The translations under genes and the position numbers were made by a program. Positions 1-6,234 of a DNA stretch of 17,180 nucleotides are shown in pieces. This DNA is from an uncultured Micrococcaceae bacterium. Lineage in GTDB: Bacteria > Actinomycetota > Actinomycetes > Actinomycetales > Micrococcaceae. Each line of letters begins with the position of its first letter. Within the stretch, counting starts at the first letter, position 1. The DNA is taken from positions 1 through 17,180 of the forward strand of contig CALBOC010000248.1 of the NCBI GenBank assembly GCA_937896705.1. The letters run 5' to 3'. The notes under the pieces were generated by a model, which was not told the DNA's origin, searched no databases, and saw only the letters and a program-made list of their open reading frames with translations.

Positions 1-250
1 CTGCCGGAGACTCGGTGTCGGTTTCCAAGGCAGCAAAGACGTCATCGGGTTCGTGGTGCTGTTCGACTTCCACGTCAATGGACTGTTCGGTCACGTAGTC
101 AGCCACGGCCAGTGCCATGGCATGATCCAAGCTGGCTTCGGTGGTGACAATCGTCAGGCTGGTGGCGTCCACGTCCTGGTCACCCGCGCAACTGGTCAAA
201 ACCAGCGCAGCAGCGCAGCCTGCGAGAAGTCGTCGTGGGGCTTTCAACAC
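1..250 (-). CDS. Secreted lipoprotein, N-terminal fragment (possible transporter solute-binding protein)
   Basis: The first 83 codons of a gene that runs off the left edge of the window. From a GTG at 248-250 the product begins with a short positive region (K3, R6, R7), a hydrophobic stretch and a lipobox Leu-Thr-Ser-Cys at residues 18-21, so Cys21 should be lipidated and the protein anchored outside the membrane. The mature start, reading SLTIVTTEAS and then alternating helix and strand, is reminiscent of periplasmic-type solute-binding proteins such as the glycine-betaine class, but the fragment is too short to name a ligand. It starts 7 nt after the Nudix stop codon with only a weak GCGAG-like ribosome site, so it is probably cotranscribed with the Nudix gene. 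The signal peptide is clear; the transporter role is a guess. Confidence 0.75.
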   Translation of the reverse strand, partial: MLKAPRRLLAGCAAALVLTSCAGDQDVDATSLTIVTTEASLDHAMALAVADYVTEQSIDVEVEQHHEPDDVFAALETDTESPA

Positions 251-257
251 GCTCGCG

Positions 258-713
258 TCACTGATCCCGGGCCGGCGTGGCGGCGGTTTCGAGTGCTTCA
301 AGGACCCACTCCGAGACTCGGTGGCCCTTGGTTATGGTGCGATTATGCAGCTGGCTGATTGGGAACCAAGCGGCGTCCGTAGAGGACCCACCGACCTCTG
401 GACGCAAGGTACCCGAGACAATTTCAGCGGTGTATAACAGCCGCAGAATTTGCAGCGGGAGCACCTTACCGGGCACCCGTTTATCCAATGGCACCACATG
501 CGTGGATACTGATAAGAAGCGGGTTAATTCAACGTTATAGCCGGTTTCTTCCCAAACTTCTCGCACGCAGGCCGCCTCGGGTTGTTCATCGTATTCGATT
601 CCCCCACCGGGAAGAGTCCAGAATGAGCCAACTGAGCTTTCCCACAGACTCAGCAAAACTTCATCCTTTTTCGTAATTAGCGCATAAGACGCCGGTCGCC
701 ACTGAAAATCCAT
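258..713 (-). CDS. Nudix hydrolase
   Basis: A 151-residue protein, the usual size for a single-domain Nudix pyrophosphohydrolase, which cleaves a nucleoside diphosphate linked to another group using Mg2+. The Nudix box is complete at residues 37-59: G37, E43, R51-E52, E55-E56 and G58, fitting Gx5Ex7REUxEExGU exactly. It is preceded by WTLPGG, as in MutT/ADP-ribose type enzymes. An N-terminal strand (SYALITKKDEVLLSL) and a C-terminal helix complete the fold. The substrate cannot be told from the sequence. The ATG at 711-713 has no good Shine-Dalgarno sequence but lies 8 nt after a TAGACT box, so the mRNA is probably leaderless or nearly so. It is divergent from the TPR gene and followed closely by the lipoprotein gene. 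Confidence 0.9.
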   Translation of the reverse strand: MDFQWRPASYALITKKDEVLLSLWESSVGSFWTLPGGGIEYDEQPEAACVREVWEETGYNVELTRFLSVSTHVVPLDKRVPGKVLPLQILRLLYTAEIVSGTLRPEVGGSSTDAAWFPISQLHNRTITKGHRVSEWVLEALETAATPARDQ

Positions 714-721
714 ATTTTCTC

Positions 722-727
722 AGTCTA
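722..727 (-). promoter_or_regulatory. Putative -10 box of the Nudix gene
   Basis: TAGACT on the minus strand, fitting the actinobacterial TANNNT -10 pattern, with 8 nt between it and the Nudix ATG. There is no clear -35 box. The short distance predicts a leaderless or very short leader transcript. Confidence 0.5.
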
Positions 728-755
728 GCGGTCGCAACCGGCTCGAGGGGATCAC

Positions 756-761
756 TAGACT
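756..761 (+). promoter_or_regulatory. Putative -10 box of the TPR gene
   Basis: TAGACT with 7 nt to the ATG at 769, the expected distance for transcription to begin on the start codon. The only purine-rich stretch, GAGGGG at 745-750, is 18 nt from the ATG, too far to be a normal ribosome site, which supports leaderless translation. No clear -35. Confidence 0.55.
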
Positions 762-768
762 GGCACAC

Positions 769-2619
769 ATGGAGTACTCGACGTCTTCGGCTGAATTTGA
801 GGGATCTGACAGCCAATCCGATCTACCGTCTATGGTCGAACCGAAACTTCGGGCCTTACTGACCGATGGACCTTCTACCGTTGATCTGCACCAGGAAACT
901 GCGCACACTGCACGCGGCTGGCTAGATTTAGCCCACGAAGCAGCATACGCTGATGACCTGGAAAGAGCTTTAGCGTGCGCTACACATGGACTGGCAAGTG
1001 CTGGCACCAGTCCCGAGGTCAGGCTCGGTCTGTACCGGCTGGTCGCATCGGTGCATCACAAGCTGGAAGATGAAAAGGCTGCCCAACAAGCGATTCACAA
1101 ACGCACCGAGTTATTGCGTTCCTTGGGGCAGCCACACCAGGCGGAGATGGAAGAACAATTGGGTGCGCTACTGTTCGCCGAAGCTGATGGTTTCGCCTCG
1201 ACGGTACTCTCCGGGGTGGCGGACCAAGAGCGCTCCAATGACGGCATTGATACCGTTTTAGCCGATGTGCTCATCGGACTGGCGGTGCATCAGATGAGTC
1301 AAATGCGTGCCGATGAAGCACTGGAGCTCATTGAAGAGGCCGTGGCGTTACAGCGCCGGCGGGCAGAAGCCGGTTACCGGCTCTCGGCCGGATCATTGGC
1401 CAATACCGAAATGTTCTTAGCCCACCTGAAGTTCATGAACGACGAAGTCGACGAGGCCGATGAGCTGTCCAAAACAATTCTGGATGCCGGCTGCAACCGA
1501 GCCGTCCGTGCGGCGATGTGGATGATGCAGGCCGTCATCGCTCATCACCGAAATGAGATGGCCCAGTCGGCAACCTTCGGGATGCGTGCGTTGGAATTAT
1601 ATGCCCGGTTGCAGATACGACCCGGTGCGGCTTCTGCCGCGTCGCTGATTGCGTCGGTGGCTCGTCGCGTCGAACGCCACCAACTATCCGTGTTGGCTTG
1701 GAAAGTAGCGGTCCATCAAGCCGAACAAGGTGAAGTGGATGAAACCTCCGGACTGGTCGCAGCCCTGGGGCATCAACTTCTAGACGCCGGGGAAATCTCC
1801 GAAGCCGAAGATGTGCTCACCGGATTGGTAACCCGTGAACGGCTGGCAGGAAACCACCACGTGTTAGCGCATGCGCTCATCGATCTGGGCAATGCGGTGT
1901 GTCGCCAGGAGCGTTACACCGATGCGACCAAGCACTGGCGTGACGCCATTGACGCATTTTTGAAGGTCGACCGGGTGATGGAAGCTGCCAGGACCAGTCT
2001 TGCGGCAGCGATGAAACTGGCTGAGACCGAAGACTCGACCGTCTATCCAGAAGCCGAAGAGCTACTACGCCAGGCGATTGAGATGGCTCGTGCTTCAGAA
2101 GACCCGGCCATCGAAACCCAGGGGCTGCGCGAGCTGGCCCGGTTGCTGTGCGCCCAGAGTAAGCCAGAAGGTTTAGACCTCTACGATGAGGCGATCCAGT
2201 TGGCAGGCAACGACGATGTACGCTACGTTGCCGCGGACCTTACCCGGCAAAAAGCGCGGGCCTACGCGATGCTTGGCAAAACAAAAAAGGCCGTGGCAAC
2301 GGCACTGACTGCTGCGGACATGTTCGAAGATGAAGCCGAGCTTGCTATGGGCCACGGATGCGAATTACTGGCCGGCAAAATTCTGATTGAGAACCAAAAC
2401 TGGGTGGAAGCTAGCACGCTGTTTACGACGATCGCCGATTCTGACGGCATCGAGCCGCAGCTTCGCAAGGCAGCCTTGCTTGGCTTGGCGACCGCACTGC
2501 GCGGTCAAGGTGACCTTGACGAGTCCGATCGGGTGCAGTTAGCCGCTGAGCGCATCAAGGTCGAGAAGTCGTCCAAGACCGAACACGACTTCCTCGACGA
2601 AGACTTTTTCAAAGACTAA
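769..2619 (+). CDS. Large cytoplasmic TPR-like repeat protein
   Basis: A 616-residue protein with no signal peptide or membrane segment, built almost entirely from paired amphipathic helices. Several stretches have TPR character, for example around residues 180-200 (DEALELIEEAVALQRRR), 345-400 (HALIDLGNAVCRQERYTDA, then the following helices) and 480-520 (RQKARAYAMLGKTKKAVA). TPR solenoids are protein-binding scaffolds; no catalytic domain is visible. The first 30 residues are Ser/Glu-rich and likely disordered, and the last ten (HDFLDEDFFKD) form an acidic-aromatic tail that could be a docking peptide. It stands alone on its strand; its stop overlaps the stop of the convergent phosphotransferase gene by 4 bp. 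I recognise similar proteins as conserved hypotheticals in Micrococcales but know no function. Confidence 0.85.
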   Translation: MEYSTSSAEFEGSDSQSDLPSMVEPKLRALLTDGPSTVDLHQETAHTARGWLDLAHEAAYADDLERALACATHGLASAGTSPEVRLGLYRLVASVHHKLEDEKAAQQAIHKRTELLRSLGQPHQAEMEEQLGALLFAEADGFASTVLSGVADQERSNDGIDTVLADVLIGLAVHQMSQMRADEALELIEEAVALQRRRAEAGYRLSAGSLANTEMFLAHLKFMNDEVDEADELSKTILDAGCNRAVRAAMWMMQAVIAHHRNEMAQSATFGMRALELYARLQIRPGAASAASLIASVARRVERHQLSVLAWKVAVHQAEQGEVDETSGLVAALGHQLLDAGEISEAEDVLTGLVTRERLAGNHHVLAHALIDLGNAVCRQERYTDATKHWRDAIDAFLKVDRVMEAARTSLAAAMKLAETEDSTVYPEAEELLRQAIEMARASEDPAIETQGLRELARLLCAQSKPEGLDLYDEAIQLAGNDDVRYVAADLTRQKARAYAMLGKTKKAVATALTAADMFEDEAELAMGHGCELLAGKILIENQNWVEASTLFTTIADSDGIEPQLRKAALLGLATALRGQGDLDESDRVQLAAERIKVEKSSKTEHDFLDEDFFKD

Positions 2620-3815
2620 GCCAACTCGAGCAGCGCTTCAGCAATGTCCAAATAGGTGATCGCCCGGCTGCGCGTGGCTTTATCGGGTTGGTACGTGGGC
2701 ATCAAGCTCACCACGACCGCAGCCGATCGCACCGCTAATGTGGCGGGGTCGGTGTGGGCTGCCAGCTGTCGGAAGGTACGCATGGCTGCCTGCCAGCCCC
2801 ACGGGGTGTTGTCTTTAGGGCCCAACACGGCCAGATGGCCAATAAGGCACGCGAAATCATCCACCCGGTACCCGGGGCCTGCCCCATCGACATCCAAGAG
2901 GTGCTGCAACCGGCCGCTCACCGGATCTATCAGGAGATGAGCCTCGTACAGGTCCCCGTGCGTGGGTACGATCGGGCCCAGCTCTAACCGGTCGTGGGCG
3001 TGTTCCAACTGTGCTCCAAGTCGGTCCAGTCGGTCGTGGTGTGCTGGCATCGCCGTCAGAGCCGCGTGAATGAATTCTTGGTGCCGGTCTGCCCAGGAGG
3101 GCCGGTGCGGTAGCTGCAGCACTTCGGGGGGCATGCGGTCTAAGATCTCAACCAATTCTTCCGGGTCGAATCGGTTGTGCACACCTTCGATGCGAATATA
3201 TTCTCCCAGCGGCATACCGTGGCTGCCCGTCAGCGGTAACACGTCCTGGACCGGGGCGGCGACCGGCTCAACGACCGGGACTCCGGCGGACGCCAGCAGC
3301 TCGTGCAGGGCATACAGCGGGCTGGCTTCACCGGCACGTAAGACTTTGAGATACAGGGTTTCCCCGAGTTCGCCGGGACGCTGTGGGGCAAACCGCGCCC
3401 GAAAGACGGCTCGGTTCAGGGGCCGGTAGATCACCGTGTGCAAAGCATTGAGTTCACGGTGCGGGGCGAAGTGCTGCTGTACTTGCGTCGGAGTGGCGGC
3501 GAGCCCTAATCCGGGCAGTACCGGATCGGTCGGATGTTGCCAGACAAACAGGCTGCGAGTGCCCACAGATGTGTGATAGCCCGCGGCCTGCGGTGCGACG
3601 GTTTCGGTTGTGATGCCGTAATAGGCCCGCGTGACGGGCCCGTGCGTGGGGTGGCTGTGAACCTCGACGATGGCATAGTAGTGACCCGCGCGGTATTGAA
3701 CATCGTGCAGGACGGCGTGCTGGAGCCGCTGCCGGTCCTGGGCGACAACGGCTTCAAGCACTCCGGTGAGTTGGGTGGCATTAAACGGGCCGAACCCACC
3801 GGTGAGACCAACCAT
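2616..3815 (-). CDS. Aminoglycoside-phosphotransferase-fold (APH/choline kinase-like) protein
   Basis: A 399-residue protein with kinase-like landmarks: a strand ending in a lysine (LYLKVLR, K157) that would bind ATP phosphates, a His-Glu (171-172) in the position of the C-helix glutamate, a catalytic-loop motif THGDLYEAHLL (residues 285-295, D288 as base), and a DVD (308-310) in place of the metal-binding IDWE/DFG. The residue after the loop that is normally Asn (HGDxxxxN) is His here (H293). The 120-residue N-terminal extension (LTGVLEAVVAQDRQRLQHAV and on) is not part of the minimal fold and resembles maltokinase/trehalose-linked N-caps, but I cannot assign it firmly. The substrate is unknown; nothing here says it confers drug resistance. 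It starts 5 nt after the membrane-protein stop with no Shine-Dalgarno sequence, so it is probably translationally coupled to that gene. Confidence 0.75.
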   Translation of the reverse strand: MVGLTGGFGPFNATQLTGVLEAVVAQDRQRLQHAVLHDVQYRAGHYYAIVEVHSHPTHGPVTRAYYGITTETVAPQAAGYHTSVGTRSLFVWQHPTDPVLPGLGLAATPTQVQQHFAPHRELNALHTVIYRPLNRAVFRARFAPQRPGELGETLYLKVLRAGEASPLYALHELLASAGVPVVEPVAAPVQDVLPLTGSHGMPLGEYIRIEGVHNRFDPEELVEILDRMPPEVLQLPHRPSWADRHQEFIHAALTAMPAHHDRLDRLGAQLEHAHDRLELGPIVPTHGDLYEAHLLIDPVSGRLQHLLDVDGAGPGYRVDDFACLIGHLAVLGPKDNTPWGWQAAMRTFRQLAAHTDPATLAVRSAAVVVSLMPTYQPDKATRSRAITYLDIAEALLELA

Positions 3816-3820
3816 GGGTG

Positions 3821-4651
3821 TTAGATAGCGCGCCGACGTTTGAGAACTTTATCGAGATCCAGCCGAGTATTTGCTTTTTCGGAAATTTTGTCCTGGTACT
3901 GACTCGAGACACCATCGGATAATTGCACATCCGCCGAGGGTGTCGGATCTTGCGGTGTTTCCAGCGGTTCTGGTGCTGGTCGTTCGACTTCGGGGGCGTC
4001 TAAGTATATTGGGCGCGGCAGCGGGACGCGTGCCGGGATAGACCGCGGCGCCTCCACCACCGGTTCTGCAACTTCTTGCTCGATGTGTTGTTGCTGTCGT
4101 GCTGGTTCGTCAGCGAAGTCGAAGACTTTATCGTTTGTTGGTCTGGGCGCCTGGTATGCAACGGTTTCGGGGTATGTGGCAATGGTGCTCTCAAGGCCTT
4201 CAGAGATGCTGAGCTGTTCGCGTTCGCGGGCACGTTTCTTGGAATCCAAGATGGCCAGACCGCGCAAAGTGCCGTAGCAGGCCGCAGCGATAAATGCGCT
4301 GATGAAGGCAGTCAGCCAAGTTGAAGCACCGAACAGCCCGGCGATCACGGTGATGACCGCGACCAGCAGGGCGAGTGCGCCGACTGCAAAAACCGATAAA
4401 CGGCCCCAGCGAATTGAGAATCCAGTGCCGCCGGAGTGCGTCGAAGAGGGGGAAGATTTCATAGCTTTCCTTGATTGGCGGGATTCACGTCGTTTCCGAC
4501 TACGTTGGGTGACAACCGGACGACGAGCAAGCAAAAGTAAGCCGGCTACGACTACAACAACCACCACGATAGAAGTGGCAATGTCGATATCGGGTAAGAA
4601 TCCGAGTGTAGCGGCTAACGACTCTTCAAGCTCTCGGAGACGGGTGTCCAC
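3821..4651 (-). CDS. Membrane protein with three TM segments and a long proline/acidic tail
   Basis: A 276-residue protein that I recognise only as an actinobacterial hypothetical. Predicted membrane segments lie at about residues 25-42 (contains seven Val in a row), 86-107 and 112-135. A very basic loop (residues 43-64, RSRKRRESRQSRK) follows the first and suggests that this loop is cytoplasmic. Residues 140-260 are a low-complexity, Pro/Glu/Gln-rich tail, probably disordered. The last residues, ANTRLDLDKVLKRRRAI, look conserved and may be a short binding motif. The start is a GTG at 4649-4651 with no convincing ribosome site and a TATCGT box 7 nt upstream. It probably forms an operon with the phosphotransferase gene that follows 5 nt later. 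Confidence 0.75.
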   Translation of the reverse strand: MDTRLRELEESLAATLGFLPDIDIATSIVVVVVVVAGLLLLARRPVVTQRSRKRRESRQSRKAMKSSPSSTHSGGTGFSIRWGRLSVFAVGALALLVAVITVIAGLFGASTWLTAFISAFIAAACYGTLRGLAILDSKKRAREREQLSISEGLESTIATYPETVAYQAPRPTNDKVFDFADEPARQQQHIEQEVAEPVVEAPRSIPARVPLPRPIYLDAPEVERPAPEPLETPQDPTPSADVQLSDGVSSQYQDKISEKANTRLDLDKVLKRRRAI

Positions 4652-4658
4652 TCTTCAT

Positions 4659-4664
4659 ACGATA
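4659..4664 (-). promoter_or_regulatory. Putative -10 box of the membrane-protein gene
   Basis: TATCGT on the minus strand (TANNNT pattern), 7 nt before the GTG start; the spacing predicts a leaderless mRNA. No -35 is evident. Confidence 0.4.
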
Positions 4665-4710
4665 TACCGAGCTGTCCAGAAGCCCCCGAGTTTTCTTCGT
4701 GTGTTGCTCG

Positions 4711-4722
4711 TTTAACGTTAAA
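4711..4722. promoter_or_regulatory. Perfect 12-bp palindrome, possible operator
   Basis: TTTAACGTTAAA, fully self-complementary with a central CG, lies in the 76-bp gap between the acetyltransferase stop and the membrane-protein start, about 60 nt upstream of the latter. Outside it, CT on the left and AG on the right continue the symmetry with two mismatched positions between. Palindromes with an AACGTT core are typical of LacI/GalR-family operators. No regulator gene is in the window, and it is not followed by a T-run, so it does not look like a terminator. Confidence 0.4.
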
Positions 4723-4727
4723 GTAGG

Positions 4728-5342
4728 TTACTTCAGACGGGAAAGTAAGCCCTCAGCAGGAATTTCATCAGTTGTTAAGGCAAAAGACTGATGGTCTCGC
4801 CATTGCCCATTGATATGAATATAGTCCTTGCGGAGCCCTTCAGCGCGGAAGCCCAATTTTTCGACCACCCGCAGCGATGCGGTGTTACTGGGCACAATAT
4901 TGATCTCGATGCGATGCAACCCCACCCGGGTGAATAGATAATCGCTGGCTAACGCCACAGCGGTGGGAACGATATTTTGTCCGGCGTGGGCTCGATCAAC
5001 CCAATACCCCAGGCTGGTGGAGCGCATCGATCCCCACAGAACCGGTCCCGCGATGAGTTGTCCCACCAGAGCCGTTGTGGAACCGGTGGTCCGAAAGATC
5101 GCCCACGGATATGACTGGCCGGCCCTGCCATCGCGGTTATGCCCTCGAATCATGGACCCATAGCTCATCACCGGGGGATTTCCGAACGGGTCGGTGGTCT
5201 CCCACGGAAGTAGCCACGCTGCGTTGCGTCTTCTGACATCGTGCCACTGCTTCCGGTGGGCATGACGCAGTGGGGCCAATTGCAGATCCCCGTGTTCAAG
5301 GATCACCGGCCAGATCGTGGGCAAGGCAGCAAAACGAGTCAT
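4728..5342 (-). CDS. GNAT acetyltransferase, RimJ/RimL-like
   Basis: A 204-residue protein of the GNAT fold, closest in layout to RimJ/RimL N-terminal alanine acetyltransferases of ribosomal proteins. Acetyl-CoA would bind at the strand-helix GYWVDRAHAGQNIVPTAV (residues 112-129), a variant of the usual Q/RxxGxG/A. The family's C-terminal signature is clear: HRIEINIVPSNTASLRVVEK followed by LGFRAEGL (residues 143-170), then Y174 and WRDHQSFAL (181-189). In RimJ-like proteins these residues pack the CoA and substrate sites. The start ATG at 5340-5342 has a GGTGG four nt upstream. It is transcribed away from the cyclo-ligase gene. The protein substrate is not determined; some family members act on small molecules. 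Confidence 0.85.
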   Translation of the reverse strand: MTRFAALPTIWPVILEHGDLQLAPLRHAHRKQWHDVRRRNAAWLLPWETTDPFGNPPVMSYGSMIRGHNRDGRAGQSYPWAIFRTTGSTTALVGQLIAGPVLWGSMRSTSLGYWVDRAHAGQNIVPTAVALASDYLFTRVGLHRIEINIVPSNTASLRVVEKLGFRAEGLRKDYIHINGQWRDHQSFALTTDEIPAEGLLSRLK

Positions 5343-5350
5343 GATCCACC

Positions 5351-5356
5351 ATTGTA
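5351..5356 (-). promoter_or_regulatory. Putative -10 box of the acetyltransferase gene
   Basis: TACAAT on the minus strand, one base from the TATAAT consensus, 8 nt before the ATG at 5342. No good -35 sequence at 16-18 nt. Confidence 0.45.
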
Positions 5357-5413
5357 GGTCTGGAGGGCAGATGATGTGTTTGGTTGTGTCCGTTGCAGTG
5401 TCACAATGAGACT

Positions 5414-6031
5414 ATGACTGCTGAACTCAAAGACCAGTTACGCAAACGATTCTTTAGCCAACGCAAGCAGCTCGGCCAGGCCGAGCGAGCACGCCAATCT
5501 GATGCGATCTGTAAAGTGCTTTTGGATTGGTATCGCGGTTTGGATGGCGCAGAACGGCCTACCGGCAAAGTGGCGATGACCATTCAATTTGGCACGGAGC
5601 CGGATACCGATCCTGTCATGGAGGCCCTTTATGCTGACGGGGTCCAGATTTGGGTCCCCATCTCGCACGCCGACCGGTCCATGTCGTGGGTCCAATGGGC
5701 ACCTGATGTGCCGATGGAACAATCGGCGTTTGGTCCGATTCAGGAGCCGGTGGGTGAACGTTTCGGGGCCGAAGCGGTAGCCGATGCCGATGTGATCGTC
5801 GTGCCGGCCCTTGCTGTGGATTCGGCCGGTTACCGGTTGGGCAAAGGCGGCGGGTACTATGATCGGTTCCTTGCCGCGCTGCCCTCTTTGACCGAGCGAC
5901 TCCCCTTTTTAGTCACTCCGGTGTTCGATTACGAGTTTGTCGATGCCGAGGCAGAAGCGTTTCCGGTCGAGAAGCATGACCTGCCGGTTCAAGCGGTCGT
6001 GACCGCTGAGGCCGGGCTAATGTGGGTCTAG
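5414..6031 (+). CDS. 5-formyltetrahydrofolate cyclo-ligase (methenyl-THF synthetase)
   Basis: This enzyme (MTHFS/YgfA family) uses ATP to convert 5-formyl-THF to 5,10-methenyl-THF, recovering a storage or inhibitory folate into the one-carbon pool. The 205-residue product has the usual family length and marks: an N-terminal basic helix (K6, L9-R10, R12), FGPIQEP (residues 106-112), the nucleotide/phosphate loop RLGKGGGYYDRFL (141-153) and the C-terminal EKHDLPVQAVVT motif (186-197). I chose the ATG at 5414 because the family begins with this helix; an upstream TTG at 5384 would add ten unrelated residues. Upstream are CACAAT (5402-5407) and no ribosome site, so the mRNA may be leaderless. Its stop overlaps that of the convergent small gene by 4 bp. 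Functionally it pairs with the glycine cleavage genes at the right end. Confidence 0.93.
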   Translation: MTAELKDQLRKRFFSQRKQLGQAERARQSDAICKVLLDWYRGLDGAERPTGKVAMTIQFGTEPDTDPVMEALYADGVQIWVPISHADRSMSWVQWAPDVPMEQSAFGPIQEPVGERFGAEAVADADVIVVPALAVDSAGYRLGKGGGYYDRFLAALPSLTERLPFLVTPVFDYEFVDAEAEAFPVEKHDLPVQAVVTAEAGLMWV

Positions 6032-6234
6032 TAGTGCGGCGGTTTTTCGTCCATAATCGCTCGATCGCGCGCTGAAAGCTTCGCGTCGGGCTTTTTCATC
6101 CCCGGATCTACTTCGTCTAAGCGAGGCTCTGGGCCGTCAGCACTTGCCGGGCCCGTACCGGCCACGGTGGCACGTCTGCGACCGCGGCGGGGTGTGGCTC
6201 GATCAGCGCCTTCGGGTGGCTTAGAGGTCGTCAT
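6028..6234 (-). CDS. Small conserved basic protein ending in a PPHY motif
   Basis: A 68-residue protein (MTTSKPPEG...), or 71 if the ATG at 6243 is used. It has no membrane segment. The first half is basic and low-complexity (PRRGRRRATV), probably disordered; the end, LSARDRAIMDEKPPHY, is compact and resembles the (R)PPHW/Y tail of small uncharacterised actinobacterial proteins I have seen in Micrococcales. Its start lies inside the 3' end of the helicase-like gene (14-bp overlap), so it is probably made by translational coupling from the same transcript. No function can be assigned. Confidence 0.65.
   Translation of the reverse strand: MTTSKPPEGADRATPRRGRRRATVAGTGPASADGPEPRLDEVDPGMKKPDAKLSARDRAIMDEKPPHY

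Larger units (their letters stand above)
721..762. repeat. 8-bp inverted repeat carrying two divergent promoters
   Basis: CAGTCTAG at 721-728 and its exact reverse complement CTAGACTG at 755-762, separated by 26 bp, in the 55-bp gap between the Nudix and TPR genes. Each arm contains a TAGACT that can serve as the -10 box of the gene it points to. The symmetry may simply be two similar promoters facing away from each other, or may also be a binding site for a regulator acting on both. Confidence 0.6.

Noticed and set aside
4535..4580. Trinucleotide-like run (ACTACAACAACCACCACG) in the membrane-protein gene
   Set aside because: It encodes a run of Val in the first membrane segment with mixed codons; ordinary coding bias, not a repeat array.
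5384..5413. TTG start 10 codons upstream for the cyclo-ligase
   Set aside because: It adds MCPLQCHNET, unlike the family, has no ribosome site, and overlaps the likely promoter.
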